NCBI RefSeq assembly: GCF_008040105.1
Contig: NZ_VRMG01000003.1
Location: 1-64,000 of the forward strand
Length of the DNA: 64,000 bases
Direction of reading: 5' to 3'
Source: Lacisediminihabitans profunda
GTDB lineage: Bacteria > Actinomycetota > Actinomycetes > Actinomycetales > Microbacteriaceae
In this document: positions 53,695 to 61,760 of the stretch, one piece after another
Layout: every line of letters starts with the position of its first letter
How positions within the stretch are numbered: the stretch's first letter is position 1
Position numbers and translations under genes: made by a program
The notes under the pieces: generated by a model
Told to the model about the DNA's origin: nothing
The model's input: only the letters and a program-made list of their open reading frames with translations
Database searches by the model: none

Positions 53695-54375
53695 TCAGTA
53701 CGCGATGACTCCGTCTCGATCGCTGAAGGTGCCCGTGGGGCCGTCCGCGCCGATCGTCGCCAGGGCGACGACGGCATCCGTTCCCTCGGTCACGGTCTGG
53801 TGCCCGTTGTGGCCGTTGAGATCGGTGGCGGTGTAGCCGGGGTCGATCGTGTTCACGCGAATGCCGGGGAGCATTTTCGAGTATTGCAGCGTGAGCATTA
53901 TCACCGCGGCCTTCGACGTCATGTAGCCCAGGCCGCTGATGGTCGACTCGACGCGGTTGGGGTCGGTCACGAAACGCGGGAAACCGAGTCCGCTCGCGAC
54001 GTTCACGATTACCGGGTTGCTCGACTCCCGGAGCAGCGGCAGCGCCGCCTTGGTCATGCGCACGATCGAATAGACGTTGGTGTCGAACACCTCGGCCAGG
54101 TCATCGGCCCCGAACTCGTCGGCTCCGGCGTGCGAGCCGATGATTCCGGCATTGTTGATGAGTACGTCGACGGCGGGAAGCCCGGCAAGAGCCGCCGCCA
54201 CCGATGCCTCGTCTGTCACATCGAGCTGCACTACCTTGGCTCCGAGGGCCGCAGCGGCGGCTCCCTTGGAGGTGTCGCGCATGCCGGCATAGACGGTGTG
54301 GCCGGCTTCGATGAGTCGGCGGGCGGTCTCGAGTCCGAGGCCCTTGTTGGCCCCGGTGATCAGTGTTGTTGTCAT
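53695..54375 (-). CDS. Short-chain dehydrogenase/reductase
   Basis: From the ATG at 54375, 226 residues. Complete SDR motifs: TLITGANKGLGLETARRL, the NNAG motif in VDVLINNAGIIG, the catalytic Ser in VNVASGLG, YMTSKAAV (YxxxK) and the IDPGYTATDL loop. A normal active reductase. Divergent from the XRE gene at 54461, in the same arrangement as the decayed pair at 12.6-13.8 kb. Confidence 0.9.
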   Translation of the reverse strand: MTTTLITGANKGLGLETARRLIEAGHTVYAGMRDTSKGAAAAALGAKVVQLDVTDEASVAAALAGLPAVDVLINNAGIIGSHAGADEFGADDLAEVFDTNVYSIVRMTKAALPLLRESSNPVIVNVASGLGFPRFVTDPNRVESTISGLGYMTSKAAVIMLTLQYSKMLPGIRVNTIDPGYTATDLNGHNGHQTVTEGTDAVVALATIGADGPTGTFSDRDGVIAY

Positions 54376-54460
54376 GAATCGAGCCTGCGGCCTCGCCCGT
54401 GCCGGTGACTGGCACTCCCGGTACCACCCTGCGATCAGGCCGCGGGAGCAGGATGGGAAC

Positions 54461-55288
54461 ATGTCAGATCTTGGATCGCTGCTCCGGGGGTGGCGCGACC
54501 GGGTCTCGCCCGTCGAGGCGGGACTCCCCGCCGGAGGGGACCGTCGCTCACCGGGGCTCCGCCGCGAGGAGCTCGCCATGCTCTCGAGCCTGAGCGTGGA
54601 CTACATCGTCCGCCTCGAGCAGGGGCGTGCGAAGCATCCGTCCGCCCAGGTTCTGGGAGCGCTCGCCCGCGCACTTCGGCTCACCGACGAGGAGCGAGAC
54701 CACCTGTTCCGATTGGGGGGTGTTGCGGTGCCGACCAAGACGATGGTCCCTCGGCACGTCACGCCCGGGGTGCAGCACATCGTCGACAGGCTCGGCGAAG
54801 TGCCCGTGGCGGTCTTTTCAGCGGGATGGGACACTCTGCTCGTCAACGACCTCTGGGTCACACTGTTCGGGGAGGCGGCTAAGCCCGATCGCGGAACGAA
54901 CCTTCTGTGGCACCAGTTCATGGGCGCGCCAACGGTCGTCGAGCACACCGCCGAGCATCTCGCCCAGTTCCGTCGCGACCTGGTCGCGGACGTGCACGTG
55001 GCGTCTTCGCGCTACCCGGACGATGCCGCCCTCGCGTGCCTCATCGCCCGGCTCCGGGCATCCTCGGAGGACTTCGAGCGGCTGTGGGCTACCGCCGACT
55101 TCAGCGAGCACCGGGAATCGCGCAAGACCGTGAGTAATTCCGTCGTCGGACCCATCACCTTCGACTGCGATGTGCTCTCGGCTCCGGGCAGCGACCTCAA
55201 GATCGTCGTCTACACCGTGGTGCCGGGGTCGGCGGATGCCGCGAAGCTCGACCTGCTCCGGGTCAGCGCCGTGCGGACCTTCGCCTAG
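54461..55288 (+). CDS. XRE-family regulator with MmyB-like ligand domain
   Basis: A 275-residue protein. The N-terminal helix-turn-helix reads LLRGWRDRVSPVEAGLP, GLRREELAMLSSLSVDYIVR. Residues 100-270 form the MmyB-like ligand-binding domain (VPVAVFSAGWDTLLVNDLWV, TADFSEHRESRKTV). A GGAGCAGG lies upstream of the ATG. Such regulators commonly sit divergent to an SDR they control, as here. Confidence 0.85.
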   Translation: MSDLGSLLRGWRDRVSPVEAGLPAGGDRRSPGLRREELAMLSSLSVDYIVRLEQGRAKHPSAQVLGALARALRLTDEERDHLFRLGGVAVPTKTMVPRHVTPGVQHIVDRLGEVPVAVFSAGWDTLLVNDLWVTLFGEAAKPDRGTNLLWHQFMGAPTVVEHTAEHLAQFRRDLVADVHVASSRYPDDAALACLIARLRASSEDFERLWATADFSEHRESRKTVSNSVVGPITFDCDVLSAPGSDLKIVVYTVVPGSADAAKLDLLRVSAVRTFA

Positions 55289-55333
55289 GCGTCGCCCACG
55301 AGCCTCTGCCGGTGGGCGCAGTAGCGTGGACGC

Positions 55334-56146
55334 GTGACGGATCCGGGGCGACTGAGTGCGGCATCCGTTCTCGAGAGACTGTCCGCGCTCGCGAATCCCG
55401 ATGACGTGCCAGGGCTCAGTCGGTTCTTCAAGGCCGGCCCCGGCGAGTACGGCGAGGGTGACACCTTCATCGGGGTGCGTCGCGGCCCGCTCACCGCACT
55501 CGCGAAGGAGTTCCTCGGGATGCCGGTGGGCGAACTCGAGTCGCTGTTGCGCAGCGAGATCCACGAGGCTCGCGCCGCCGCGCTCGCGATCATGTCAGAG
55601 GAGGGACGGAGGAAACGCACCTCTCCCGAGCGTCGTCGTGAGCTGTTCGAGCTCTACCTGAGGCGCCACGACCGCATCAACAACTGGGACCTCGTGGACA
55701 GTGCGGCCCCGTACGTCGTGGGAGGTTATCTCGAGCACCGGCCGCGCGACATCCTCTACGAGCTCGCCCGGTCTCCGGTACTCTGGGAGCGACGAACCGC
55801 GATGGTGGCCACCTGGTACTTCATCCGCTCCGGCGACCTCGATGACGCCTTCGCGATGGCCGCGTTGCTGCTCGATGACGACCACGACCTCATCCACAAG
55901 GCGACCGGATGGATGCTGCGCTCCGCCGGTCAGATGGACCGCGCGCGCCTCGTCGCGTTCCTCGACACCCACGCGGCGACCATGCCGCGCACCGCCTTGC
56001 GCTACGCGATCGAGAAGTTCTCCCCGGCAGACCGCGCCCACTTCCTGGCCCTTAAGCCGGCGTCGCGTGCCGGTTCCGCTCCGCCCGCGCAGCCGCGTCT
56101 GCCGCCGCGTTTCTCCGGAGGTTCGGCCGGCCGCTACCCGAATTGA
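55334..56146 (+). CDS. AlkD-like DNA alkylation repair protein
   Basis: A 270-residue protein from the GTG at 55334. The HEAT-like repeat fold of AlkD is recognisable in GVRRGPLTALAKEFLGMPVG, INNWDLVDSAAPYVVGGYL, RRTAMVATWYFIRSGDL and KATGWMLRSAGQMD. AlkD removes alkylated bases. The last 12 residues (RFSGGSAGRYPN) and the stop codon come from the 88-bp repeat at 56109, so the natural C-terminus was replaced by insertion of the repeat. Confidence 0.8.
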   Translation: MTDPGRLSAASVLERLSALANPDDVPGLSRFFKAGPGEYGEGDTFIGVRRGPLTALAKEFLGMPVGELESLLRSEIHEARAAALAIMSEEGRRKRTSPERRRELFELYLRRHDRINNWDLVDSAAPYVVGGYLEHRPRDILYELARSPVLWERRTAMVATWYFIRSGDLDDAFAMAALLLDDDHDLIHKATGWMLRSAGQMDRARLVAFLDTHAATMPRTALRYAIEKFSPADRAHFLALKPASRAGSAPPAQPRLPPRFSGGSAGRYPN

Positions 56147-56196
56147 CGCCCACCGACCCGATTTCGGCCGGTTGAGCCGCAAACCTCCGGAGAAAC
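56109..56196. repeat. 88-bp inverted-repeat element, copy 1
   Basis: Terminal inverted repeats GTTTCTCCGGAGGTT and AACCTCCGGAGAAAC are perfect over 15 bp. The interior (TGACGCCCACCGACCCG and so on) is nearly identical to copy 2. It ends the AlkD-like gene. Confidence 0.85.
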
Positions 56197-56231
56197 GTGA
56201 GTGCTGGCGGGGCGACGGGGCGGACGGGTGC

Positions 56232-56945
56232 TCAGTACGGAGTGTCCTCATCCCGCGAGGCGGCCCCGGCGGGAGGCGCGACGGCGCGACCGCGAGCGAC
56301 GCGGAAACCGACGTCCTCGATCCGAAGGGTCGGATGGCTGCCCCGCCGCACCGACGCACGGCAGCTCCACTGCTCGTCGAACCAGCCGCCGCCACGAAGC
56401 ACCCGGTAGGTGCCATAGGTGGCCGGGTCGAGCAGGTCCCAGCACCACTCCCACACATTGCCCAGCGTGTCGTGAAGCCCCCACCCGTTCGGCAGCTTCC
56501 CGCCCACCTCGTGCGAGTGCTCCTGCGAGTTGTCGCGATACCAGGCGATTGCGTCGAGCGAGCCGTAGCGCGCGCCGATCGTCTCGGCTCGGCAGGCGTG
56601 CTCCCACTCGGCCTCGGTCGGCAGCCGGTATCCGGTCGACGAGTCGTCGAGCAGGACCTCCTCACCATCGATCCGGTAGGCCGGGGCAACGTCGGTGCGT
56701 TCTGAGAGCAAGTTGCAGTACCGGATGGCCTCCCCCCACGTCACGCTGTCCACCGGGAGTAGGCCTCCGCGGGTCTCGCCGGGCCACTCACCGACGACGG
56801 CGGCATACTCCGCCTGCGTCGTGGGAGTGACGGCGATGTCGAAAGGGGCCAGGTCGACGTCCCAGCTGCGGAGCCTCCGCCGATCCGAGAGGGTGATCCG
56901 GCCGCCGGGCACGGTCACCATTCGAGGAGGAGAATTGGCGGCCAT
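56232..56945 (-). CDS. SUMF1/formylglycine-generating-enzyme-like protein
   Basis: About 237 residues from the ATG at 56945. FGE-sulphatase fold: VTWGEAIRYCNLLSERT, YRLPTEAEWEHACRA, LHDTLGNVWEWCWD and the end SCRASVRRGSHPTLR. In true FGE two cysteines flank this last region; here only the second is kept (GGGWFDEQWSCRAS), so a copper-dependent sulphatase-maturing role is doubtful. No sulphatase gene lies nearby. It sits between the two 88-bp repeats. Confidence 0.7.
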   Translation of the reverse strand: MAANSPPRMVTVPGGRITLSDRRRLRSWDVDLAPFDIAVTPTTQAEYAAVVGEWPGETRGGLLPVDSVTWGEAIRYCNLLSERTDVAPAYRIDGEEVLLDDSSTGYRLPTEAEWEHACRAETIGARYGSLDAIAWYRDNSQEHSHEVGGKLPNGWGLHDTLGNVWEWCWDLLDPATYGTYRVLRGGGWFDEQWSCRASVRRGSHPTLRIEDVGFRVARGRAVAPPAGAASRDEDTPY

Positions 56946-57040
56946 GACGTTGACGCTACCGTCGCCCTTGCCGCGGGCGGCGAATGTGACGCCGACGGAG
57001 ACGGCAGCCTTTCGCTCGATCGCCGAGCCTTGCCACAGGC

Positions 57041-57128
57041 GTTTCTCCGGAGGTTCGGCCCGCCGCGACCCGAATTGACGCCCACCGACCCGATTTCGGC
57101 CGGTTGAGCCGCAAACCTCCGGAGAAAG
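57041..57128. repeat. 88-bp inverted-repeat element, copy 2
   Basis: Same length and order as copy 1, with a few substitutions (CCGCGACCCG for CCGCTACCCG, and the last base G instead of C). Terminal repeats GTTTCTCCGGAGGTT and AACCTCCGGAGAAA. It lies 96 bases upstream of the SUMF1-like gene start. Confidence 0.85.
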
Positions 57129-57296
57129 GTGTGGTCGAGGCCGCGGGGACCAGTTCGTGCGCCGGCCGGCCGGCGCTCGCATCGGCGAAACCTCCACGAG
57201 GGCGGGGCGAGGACATTATCCTGAGAGGCACGCAACCCGGGCGGCGCTTGCCGCCCATGGTGCCGAGGCTCGAACCCCAACCGAAGGAAACACGCC

Positions 57297-58331
57297 GTGA
57301 AGCCGACACCAGAGCGCAGGCGCCCGGTCACTCGCGGTGATGTGGCGCTCCACGCCGGTGTCAGCACGGCGGTGGTGAGCTATGTCGTGAACGCGGGACC
57401 TCGAAACGTGGCTCCGGCCACCCGGGAGCGCGTGTTGGATGCCATTCGGGATTTGGGCTATCGCCCGAACGCCGCGGCACGCGCCCTGAAGCTCGGGGTG
57501 AGCGGGATCATCGGGTTGGTCGTCTCAGACAACACGAACCCCTTCTTCGCCGATTACGCACGCGCCGTGGAGAGCGAGGCGGCGGTCATCGACCTGTCCG
57601 TGATCCTCACCAACTCCGCCCTCTCGGCCACCCTCGAACACCAGCTGGTGCAGAAGCTGATCTCGCGGCAGGTCGACGGTCTGCTCCTGGCGAGCACGGA
57701 GGACGACCCCGACCTCGCGAGTGCCAGAGAGGCGCACATCCCGGTGGTCCTCCTAGACCGCGCGGGGCCCGAGGAGGGATTCTCCAGCGTGGGCGTGAAC
57801 TTTCGGGAGGCCTCGCGCCTCGCCGTCGAGCATCTCATCCTGCATGGCCATCGCAAGATCGGGATCATCTCGGGCCTGACCGGGGGCGCGACAACGAGGG
57901 ACCGGGAGCTCGGCTGGGCAGACGCGCTGGCCGCGGCCGGTCTGCCGGAGGGACCGATGGTGCGAGCCGACTTCGGCCGCATCGGAGGCTATGAGGCGGG
58001 CAGGCAGCTCCTGTCGTTGCCGGACCGGCCGACGGCCATCTATTCCCTCTCCGACATGCAGGCGATCGGCTTGCTCCGTTCGGTGCACGAGGCCGGCGTG
58101 CGGGTGCCGGAGGACCTCGCGGTGATCTCCTTCGACGGGTCGGCGGAGTCCGAGTACAGCTGGCCACCGCTCACCGCGATGCGGCAGCCGGTCGCCGACA
58201 TGGCGAAGGCCGCGATCGAGGCGCTCGGCCACGGGGTGACGGGAATCACCAACCACCAGACCTTCCGCGCCGAGCTGGTCGTGCGACGGTCCTGTGGGTG
58301 CGATGCCCCCGCCCGCGAGCTGTCCGAGTAG
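57297..58331 (+). CDS. LacI-family regulator of the galactoside locus
   Basis: A 344-residue protein from a GTG (GAAGGAAAC upstream). The LacI helix-turn-helix reads RGDVALHAGVSTAVVSYVVN, and the hinge GYRPNAAARALK leads into a sugar-binding domain (IIGLVVSDNTNPFFADYARA, HGHRKIGIISGLTGG, LAVISFDGSAESEYSWPPLT). It precedes the sugar ABC importer and glycosidase genes and likely represses them until an imported galactoside is present. Confidence 0.9.
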   Translation: MKPTPERRRPVTRGDVALHAGVSTAVVSYVVNAGPRNVAPATRERVLDAIRDLGYRPNAAARALKLGVSGIIGLVVSDNTNPFFADYARAVESEAAVIDLSVILTNSALSATLEHQLVQKLISRQVDGLLLASTEDDPDLASAREAHIPVVLLDRAGPEEGFSSVGVNFREASRLAVEHLILHGHRKIGIISGLTGGATTRDRELGWADALAAAGLPEGPMVRADFGRIGGYEAGRQLLSLPDRPTAIYSLSDMQAIGLLRSVHEAGVRVPEDLAVISFDGSAESEYSWPPLTAMRQPVADMAKAAIEALGHGVTGITNHQTFRAELVVRRSCGCDAPARELSE

Positions 58332-58554
58332 CGATACAGCCGCCGACCGAGACGGACTTCAAGCCCACCCTGGGAGCGATCGGCGCGAAAATCTACTGGA
58401 GTATATTCAAACGCGCATTGCTCGTGTACGTTGCTAGTGAGGTCGGCATCGCTCGTCTTGTCCGCGAGCACAACAGGTGCAGATCTCATTGCATCCGGAG
58501 TGGCCGGAATCGCGGCCAGTCCTCCGCGGGATCGATTACAAAGGAGTAATTACA
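58332..58554. promoter_or_regulatory. Promoter region of the galactoside operon
   Basis: A 223-bp spacer with an AT-rich part (GAAAATCTACTGGAGTATA, near 58388) ahead of the binding-protein gene. LacI operators should be here, but I could not mark a clear palindrome. Confidence 0.4.
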
Positions 58555-59862
58555 GTGACTACTGAGAAACTCACCGCCTTTGGTGCGATAGCGAAGACCC
58601 AGGTGAACCGGCGCGTGATCCTGAGCGGGGTGGTGGGCGCCGCGGCGATCTCCGTCCTCGCGGCCTGCACCCCCGGTGGCAGTTCCGGGACCTCAACGGC
58701 CTCGAAGACTCTCACCTTCGGTTCGGGCTCCTCCGATGACGTTCCGAAGCGGGCGTACGCGGCCGTGGTCGCGGCGTTCGAGAAGTCTTCGGGCGACAAG
58801 GTCACCACCAACACGGTCGCCCACAACGACTTCCAGAACAACATCAACACCTACCTGCAGGGCAGCCCCGACGATGCGTTCACGTGGTTCGCGGGATATC
58901 GCATGCGCTACTACGCCGGCAAGGACCTCGTCGCCCCGATCGATGACGTGTGGGACAAGATCGGCAAGAACTTCAGTGCCGGCCTGACCAAGGCGTCCAC
59001 CGGAGACGACGGCAAGAAGTACTTCGTGCCCAACTACAACTACCCCTGGGGCTTCTTCTACCGTAAGAGCGTGTGGGCGGCCAAGGGCTACACCGTTCCG
59101 ACCAAGTTCGACGACCTCGTGTCCCTCGCCAAGCAGATGCAGGCGGATGGCCTCGTTCCCATCGCCTTCGCGGACAAGGACGGCTGGCCGGCCATGGGAA
59201 CGTTCGATTACATCAACATGCGCACCAACGGCTACAAGTTCCACATGGACCTCACGGCTCACAAGGAGTCCTGGGACCAGAAGAAGGTCAAGGACGTGTT
59301 CGACAACTGGAAGCAGCTGCTGCCCTACCAGTCGACGAACGCCCTCGGCCTCACCTGGCAGGAGGGCGCCCAGCTCCTCGGCGCTGGCAAGGCCGGCATG
59401 TACCTGCTCGGATCGTTCGTGACCCAGCAGTTCACCGACCCGGCCGTGCTGGCGGATGTCGACTTCTTCCCGTTCCCCGAGATCGCCACGGAGGGAATGG
59501 ATGCCGTCGAGGCGCCGATCGATGGGCTCATGCTCTCGAAGAAGGGCGGCGAGAACAAGGCCGCGCGCGACTTCCTCGCGTTCATGGGCACCCCGGCCGG
59601 CCAGGAGGCCTACTTCTCGGTGGACAAGTCGAACCTGATGACCGCGAAGGGAGCCGACACCTCCGGCTACAGCGAATTCAACAAGAAGCTCGCCGGTGTC
59701 ATCGCCAACGCCAAGTCGATCAGTCAGTTCTTCGACCGCGACGCCCTGCCCGCGATGGCGAACAACGTGATGATCCCCGCCCTCCAGGGCTTCCTGAAGG
59801 ACGGCACGATCGACACGGCGAACCTCGAGGCGCAGGCCAAGGCGCTGTACGCGGCCCAGTAA
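58555..59862 (+). CDS. Sugar-binding lipoprotein (SBP family 1)
   Basis: From the GTG at 58555 (AAAGGAGT at eight bases), 435 residues. The signal peptide ends in the lipobox SVLAACTPGG. The body follows family 1 binding proteins: AYAAVVAAFEKSSGDKV, PNYNYPWGFFYRKSVWAAKG and GAQLLGAGKAGMYLLGSF. It presents an oligosaccharide to the two permeases. The ATPase is not in the window; MsiK-type ATPases shared between systems are common in actinobacteria. Confidence 0.9.
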   Translation: MTTEKLTAFGAIAKTQVNRRVILSGVVGAAAISVLAACTPGGSSGTSTASKTLTFGSGSSDDVPKRAYAAVVAAFEKSSGDKVTTNTVAHNDFQNNINTYLQGSPDDAFTWFAGYRMRYYAGKDLVAPIDDVWDKIGKNFSAGLTKASTGDDGKKYFVPNYNYPWGFFYRKSVWAAKGYTVPTKFDDLVSLAKQMQADGLVPIAFADKDGWPAMGTFDYINMRTNGYKFHMDLTAHKESWDQKKVKDVFDNWKQLLPYQSTNALGLTWQEGAQLLGAGKAGMYLLGSFVTQQFTDPAVLADVDFFPFPEIATEGMDAVEAPIDGLMLSKKGGENKAARDFLAFMGTPAGQEAYFSVDKSNLMTAKGADTSGYSEFNKKLAGVIANAKSISQFFDRDALPAMANNVMIPALQGFLKDGTIDTANLEAQAKALYAAQ

Positions 59863-59880
59863 CAGAAGACAGAGACAATC

Positions 59881-60834
59881 ATGGCCGACACCACACTCGG
59901 CGTGACGTCGTCGGCCAGGGGCATCGCGACCCCTGGCCGGCGCCGCCGGCGTTACAGCCTGCTCTCCACGCGGGACAAGCTCGTCCTCGGGGCAATGGTC
60001 CTCGTGCCCACCCTGATCCAGCTGCTTCTCATCTGGATACCGACGGTGATCTCGGTCATGCTCTCGTTCGTCCGCTGGAACGGACTCGCGTTCTCCGACA
60101 TCCGCCCGGGCGGATTCGCCAACTACGCCTATGTCTTCCGGGACTACCCGCCGTTCTGGCCGGCGCTGCAGCACAACATCCTGTGGCTCGTGTTCCTGGC
60201 GGTGATTGCAACACCGCTCGGCCTGCTGCTGGCCATCCTGCTCGACCAGAACATCCGGGGAACCCGCATCTACCAGAGCATCTTCTTCGCCCCGGTGATG
60301 CTCTCGCTCGTGCTGATCGGGGTGATCTGGCAGCTGTTCTACTCGCAGAACAACGGCCTGCTCAACTTCCTGCTCGGCACCTCGGGCACTTCCAGGGCGG
60401 TCGACTGGTTCGGGGATCCCCACGTCAACATCTGGGCGGCCCTGATCGCCGCGACCTGGCGGCACGCCGGCTACGTGATGATCCTCTATCTGGCGGGTCT
60501 GAAGGGCGTGGACCCGTCGCTTCGGGAGGCCGCGTCCCTCGATGGGGCCAACGCGGTGCAGACCTTCTTCCGGGTGGTCTTTCCCGTGATGCGGCCGATC
60601 AACATCGTGATCGTGGTCATCACGATCATCGAATCGTTGAGGGCATTCGACATCGTCTACATCATCAACCGCGGTACCAACGGACTCGAACTCATCAGCG
60701 CCCTGGTGATCCAGAACCTGGTGGGGGAGGGACAGGTCATCGGCGTCGGCTCGGCCCTCGCCACCATCCTGCTCGTGGTCTCTCTCGTGCCGATCATCAT
60801 CTACCTCAGCCGCACCTTCAAGAAGGAGGCCTGA
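59881..60834 (+). CDS. Sugar ABC permease, MalF type
   Basis: A 317-residue permease with six membrane helices: LVLGAMVLVPTLIQLLLIW, FFAPVMLSLVLIGVIWQLF and the coupling loop REAASLDGANAVQTFFRVV. The stop overlaps nothing but lies directly against the next start (adjacent codons), so the two permeases are made together. Confidence 0.9.
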   Translation: MADTTLGVTSSARGIATPGRRRRRYSLLSTRDKLVLGAMVLVPTLIQLLLIWIPTVISVMLSFVRWNGLAFSDIRPGGFANYAYVFRDYPPFWPALQHNILWLVFLAVIATPLGLLLAILLDQNIRGTRIYQSIFFAPVMLSLVLIGVIWQLFYSQNNGLLNFLLGTSGTSRAVDWFGDPHVNIWAALIAATWRHAGYVMILYLAGLKGVDPSLREAASLDGANAVQTFFRVVFPVMRPINIVIVVITIIESLRAFDIVYIINRGTNGLELISALVIQNLVGEGQVIGVGSALATILLVVSLVPIIIYLSRTFKKEA

Positions 60835-61758
60835 ATGTCCTCGCTCAGCACCCCGACGAAACCGGCCGCCGGTGTGGCCCAGGTTCGCACGGCGAAGGTC
60901 GGCTCGATGCAGCGGCCGCGCTACGGCATCCACCTGTTCCTGATCCTGATGTCGATCCTCTGGCTGATCCCGCTGGGCTGGGCGGTCTTCACCGCTCTCC
61001 GGTCGAAGGCCGACACCGACAGGTTCGGCTACTTCAGCTTCGGCGGCGCGTTCAACTTCGACAACTTCGTGACCGCGTGGAACCAGGGCGGATTCGCGCG
61101 GCTGTTCACCAACTCGTTGATCATCGTGCTGCCAAGCGTGATCCTCACCCTGCTTTTCGCCTCGATGATGGCGTTCGCGGTGAGCCGCTTCTCCTGGAAG
61201 TTCAACATCACGCTGCTGATCATGTTCACCGCCGGCAACCTGCTGCCGCCCCAGGTGCTCGCGGCACCTCTGTTCGAGATGTTCAAGCATTTCAGCCTTC
61301 CCTACAGCATCAGCGGATCGGGGAACCTCCTCAACACCTACTTCGCGGTGATCGCCGTGGACACGGCATTCCAGGTCGGCTTCTGCACCTTCGTGCTCTC
61401 CAATTACATGAAGGCACTTCCCCAGGATCTGACCGAGGCCGCCTTCGTGGACGGCGCGGGGGTCTGGCGGCAGTACTGGAACATCATCATGCCGCTCACC
61501 CGGCCGGCGCTCGCCGCCCTGGGCACCCTCGAGGTGATCTGGATCTACAACGACTTCTTCTGGCCGCTGCTCTTCATCCAGAGCGGAAGCCTGTTGCCCG
61601 TGACCACCGGCCTCAACAACCTGCAGGGCCAATTCCTCTCCAACTACAACCTGCTCGCGGCCGGGGCGATCATCACGGTGATCCCCACCCTGGTGATCTA
61701 CCTCGCGCTTCAACGCCAGTTCGTCGCCGGACTCACCCTCGGCGCCAGCAAAGGATGA
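60835..61758 (+). CDS. Sugar ABC permease, MalG type
   Basis: A 307-residue permease with six helices: GIHLFLILMSILWLIPLGW, FTNSLIIVLPSVILTLLFAS and the EAA loop LTEAAFVDGAGVWRQYWNI. Partner of the MalF-type subunit. Its stop overlaps an upstream ATG of the next gene. Confidence 0.9.
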   Translation: MSSLSTPTKPAAGVAQVRTAKVGSMQRPRYGIHLFLILMSILWLIPLGWAVFTALRSKADTDRFGYFSFGGAFNFDNFVTAWNQGGFARLFTNSLIIVLPSVILTLLFASMMAFAVSRFSWKFNITLLIMFTAGNLLPPQVLAAPLFEMFKHFSLPYSISGSGNLLNTYFAVIAVDTAFQVGFCTFVLSNYMKALPQDLTEAAFVDGAGVWRQYWNIIMPLTRPALAALGTLEVIWIYNDFFWPLLFIQSGSLLPVTTGLNNLQGQFLSNYNLLAAGAIITVIPTLVIYLALQRQFVAGLTLGASKG

Positions 61759-61760
61759 CA

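Noticed and set aside
59073-61754. A long in-frame extension upstream of the GH42 gene
   Set aside because: GH42 homology starts at 61.76 kb with its own ribosome binding site. The upstream part overlaps the binding-protein and permease genes in another frame.
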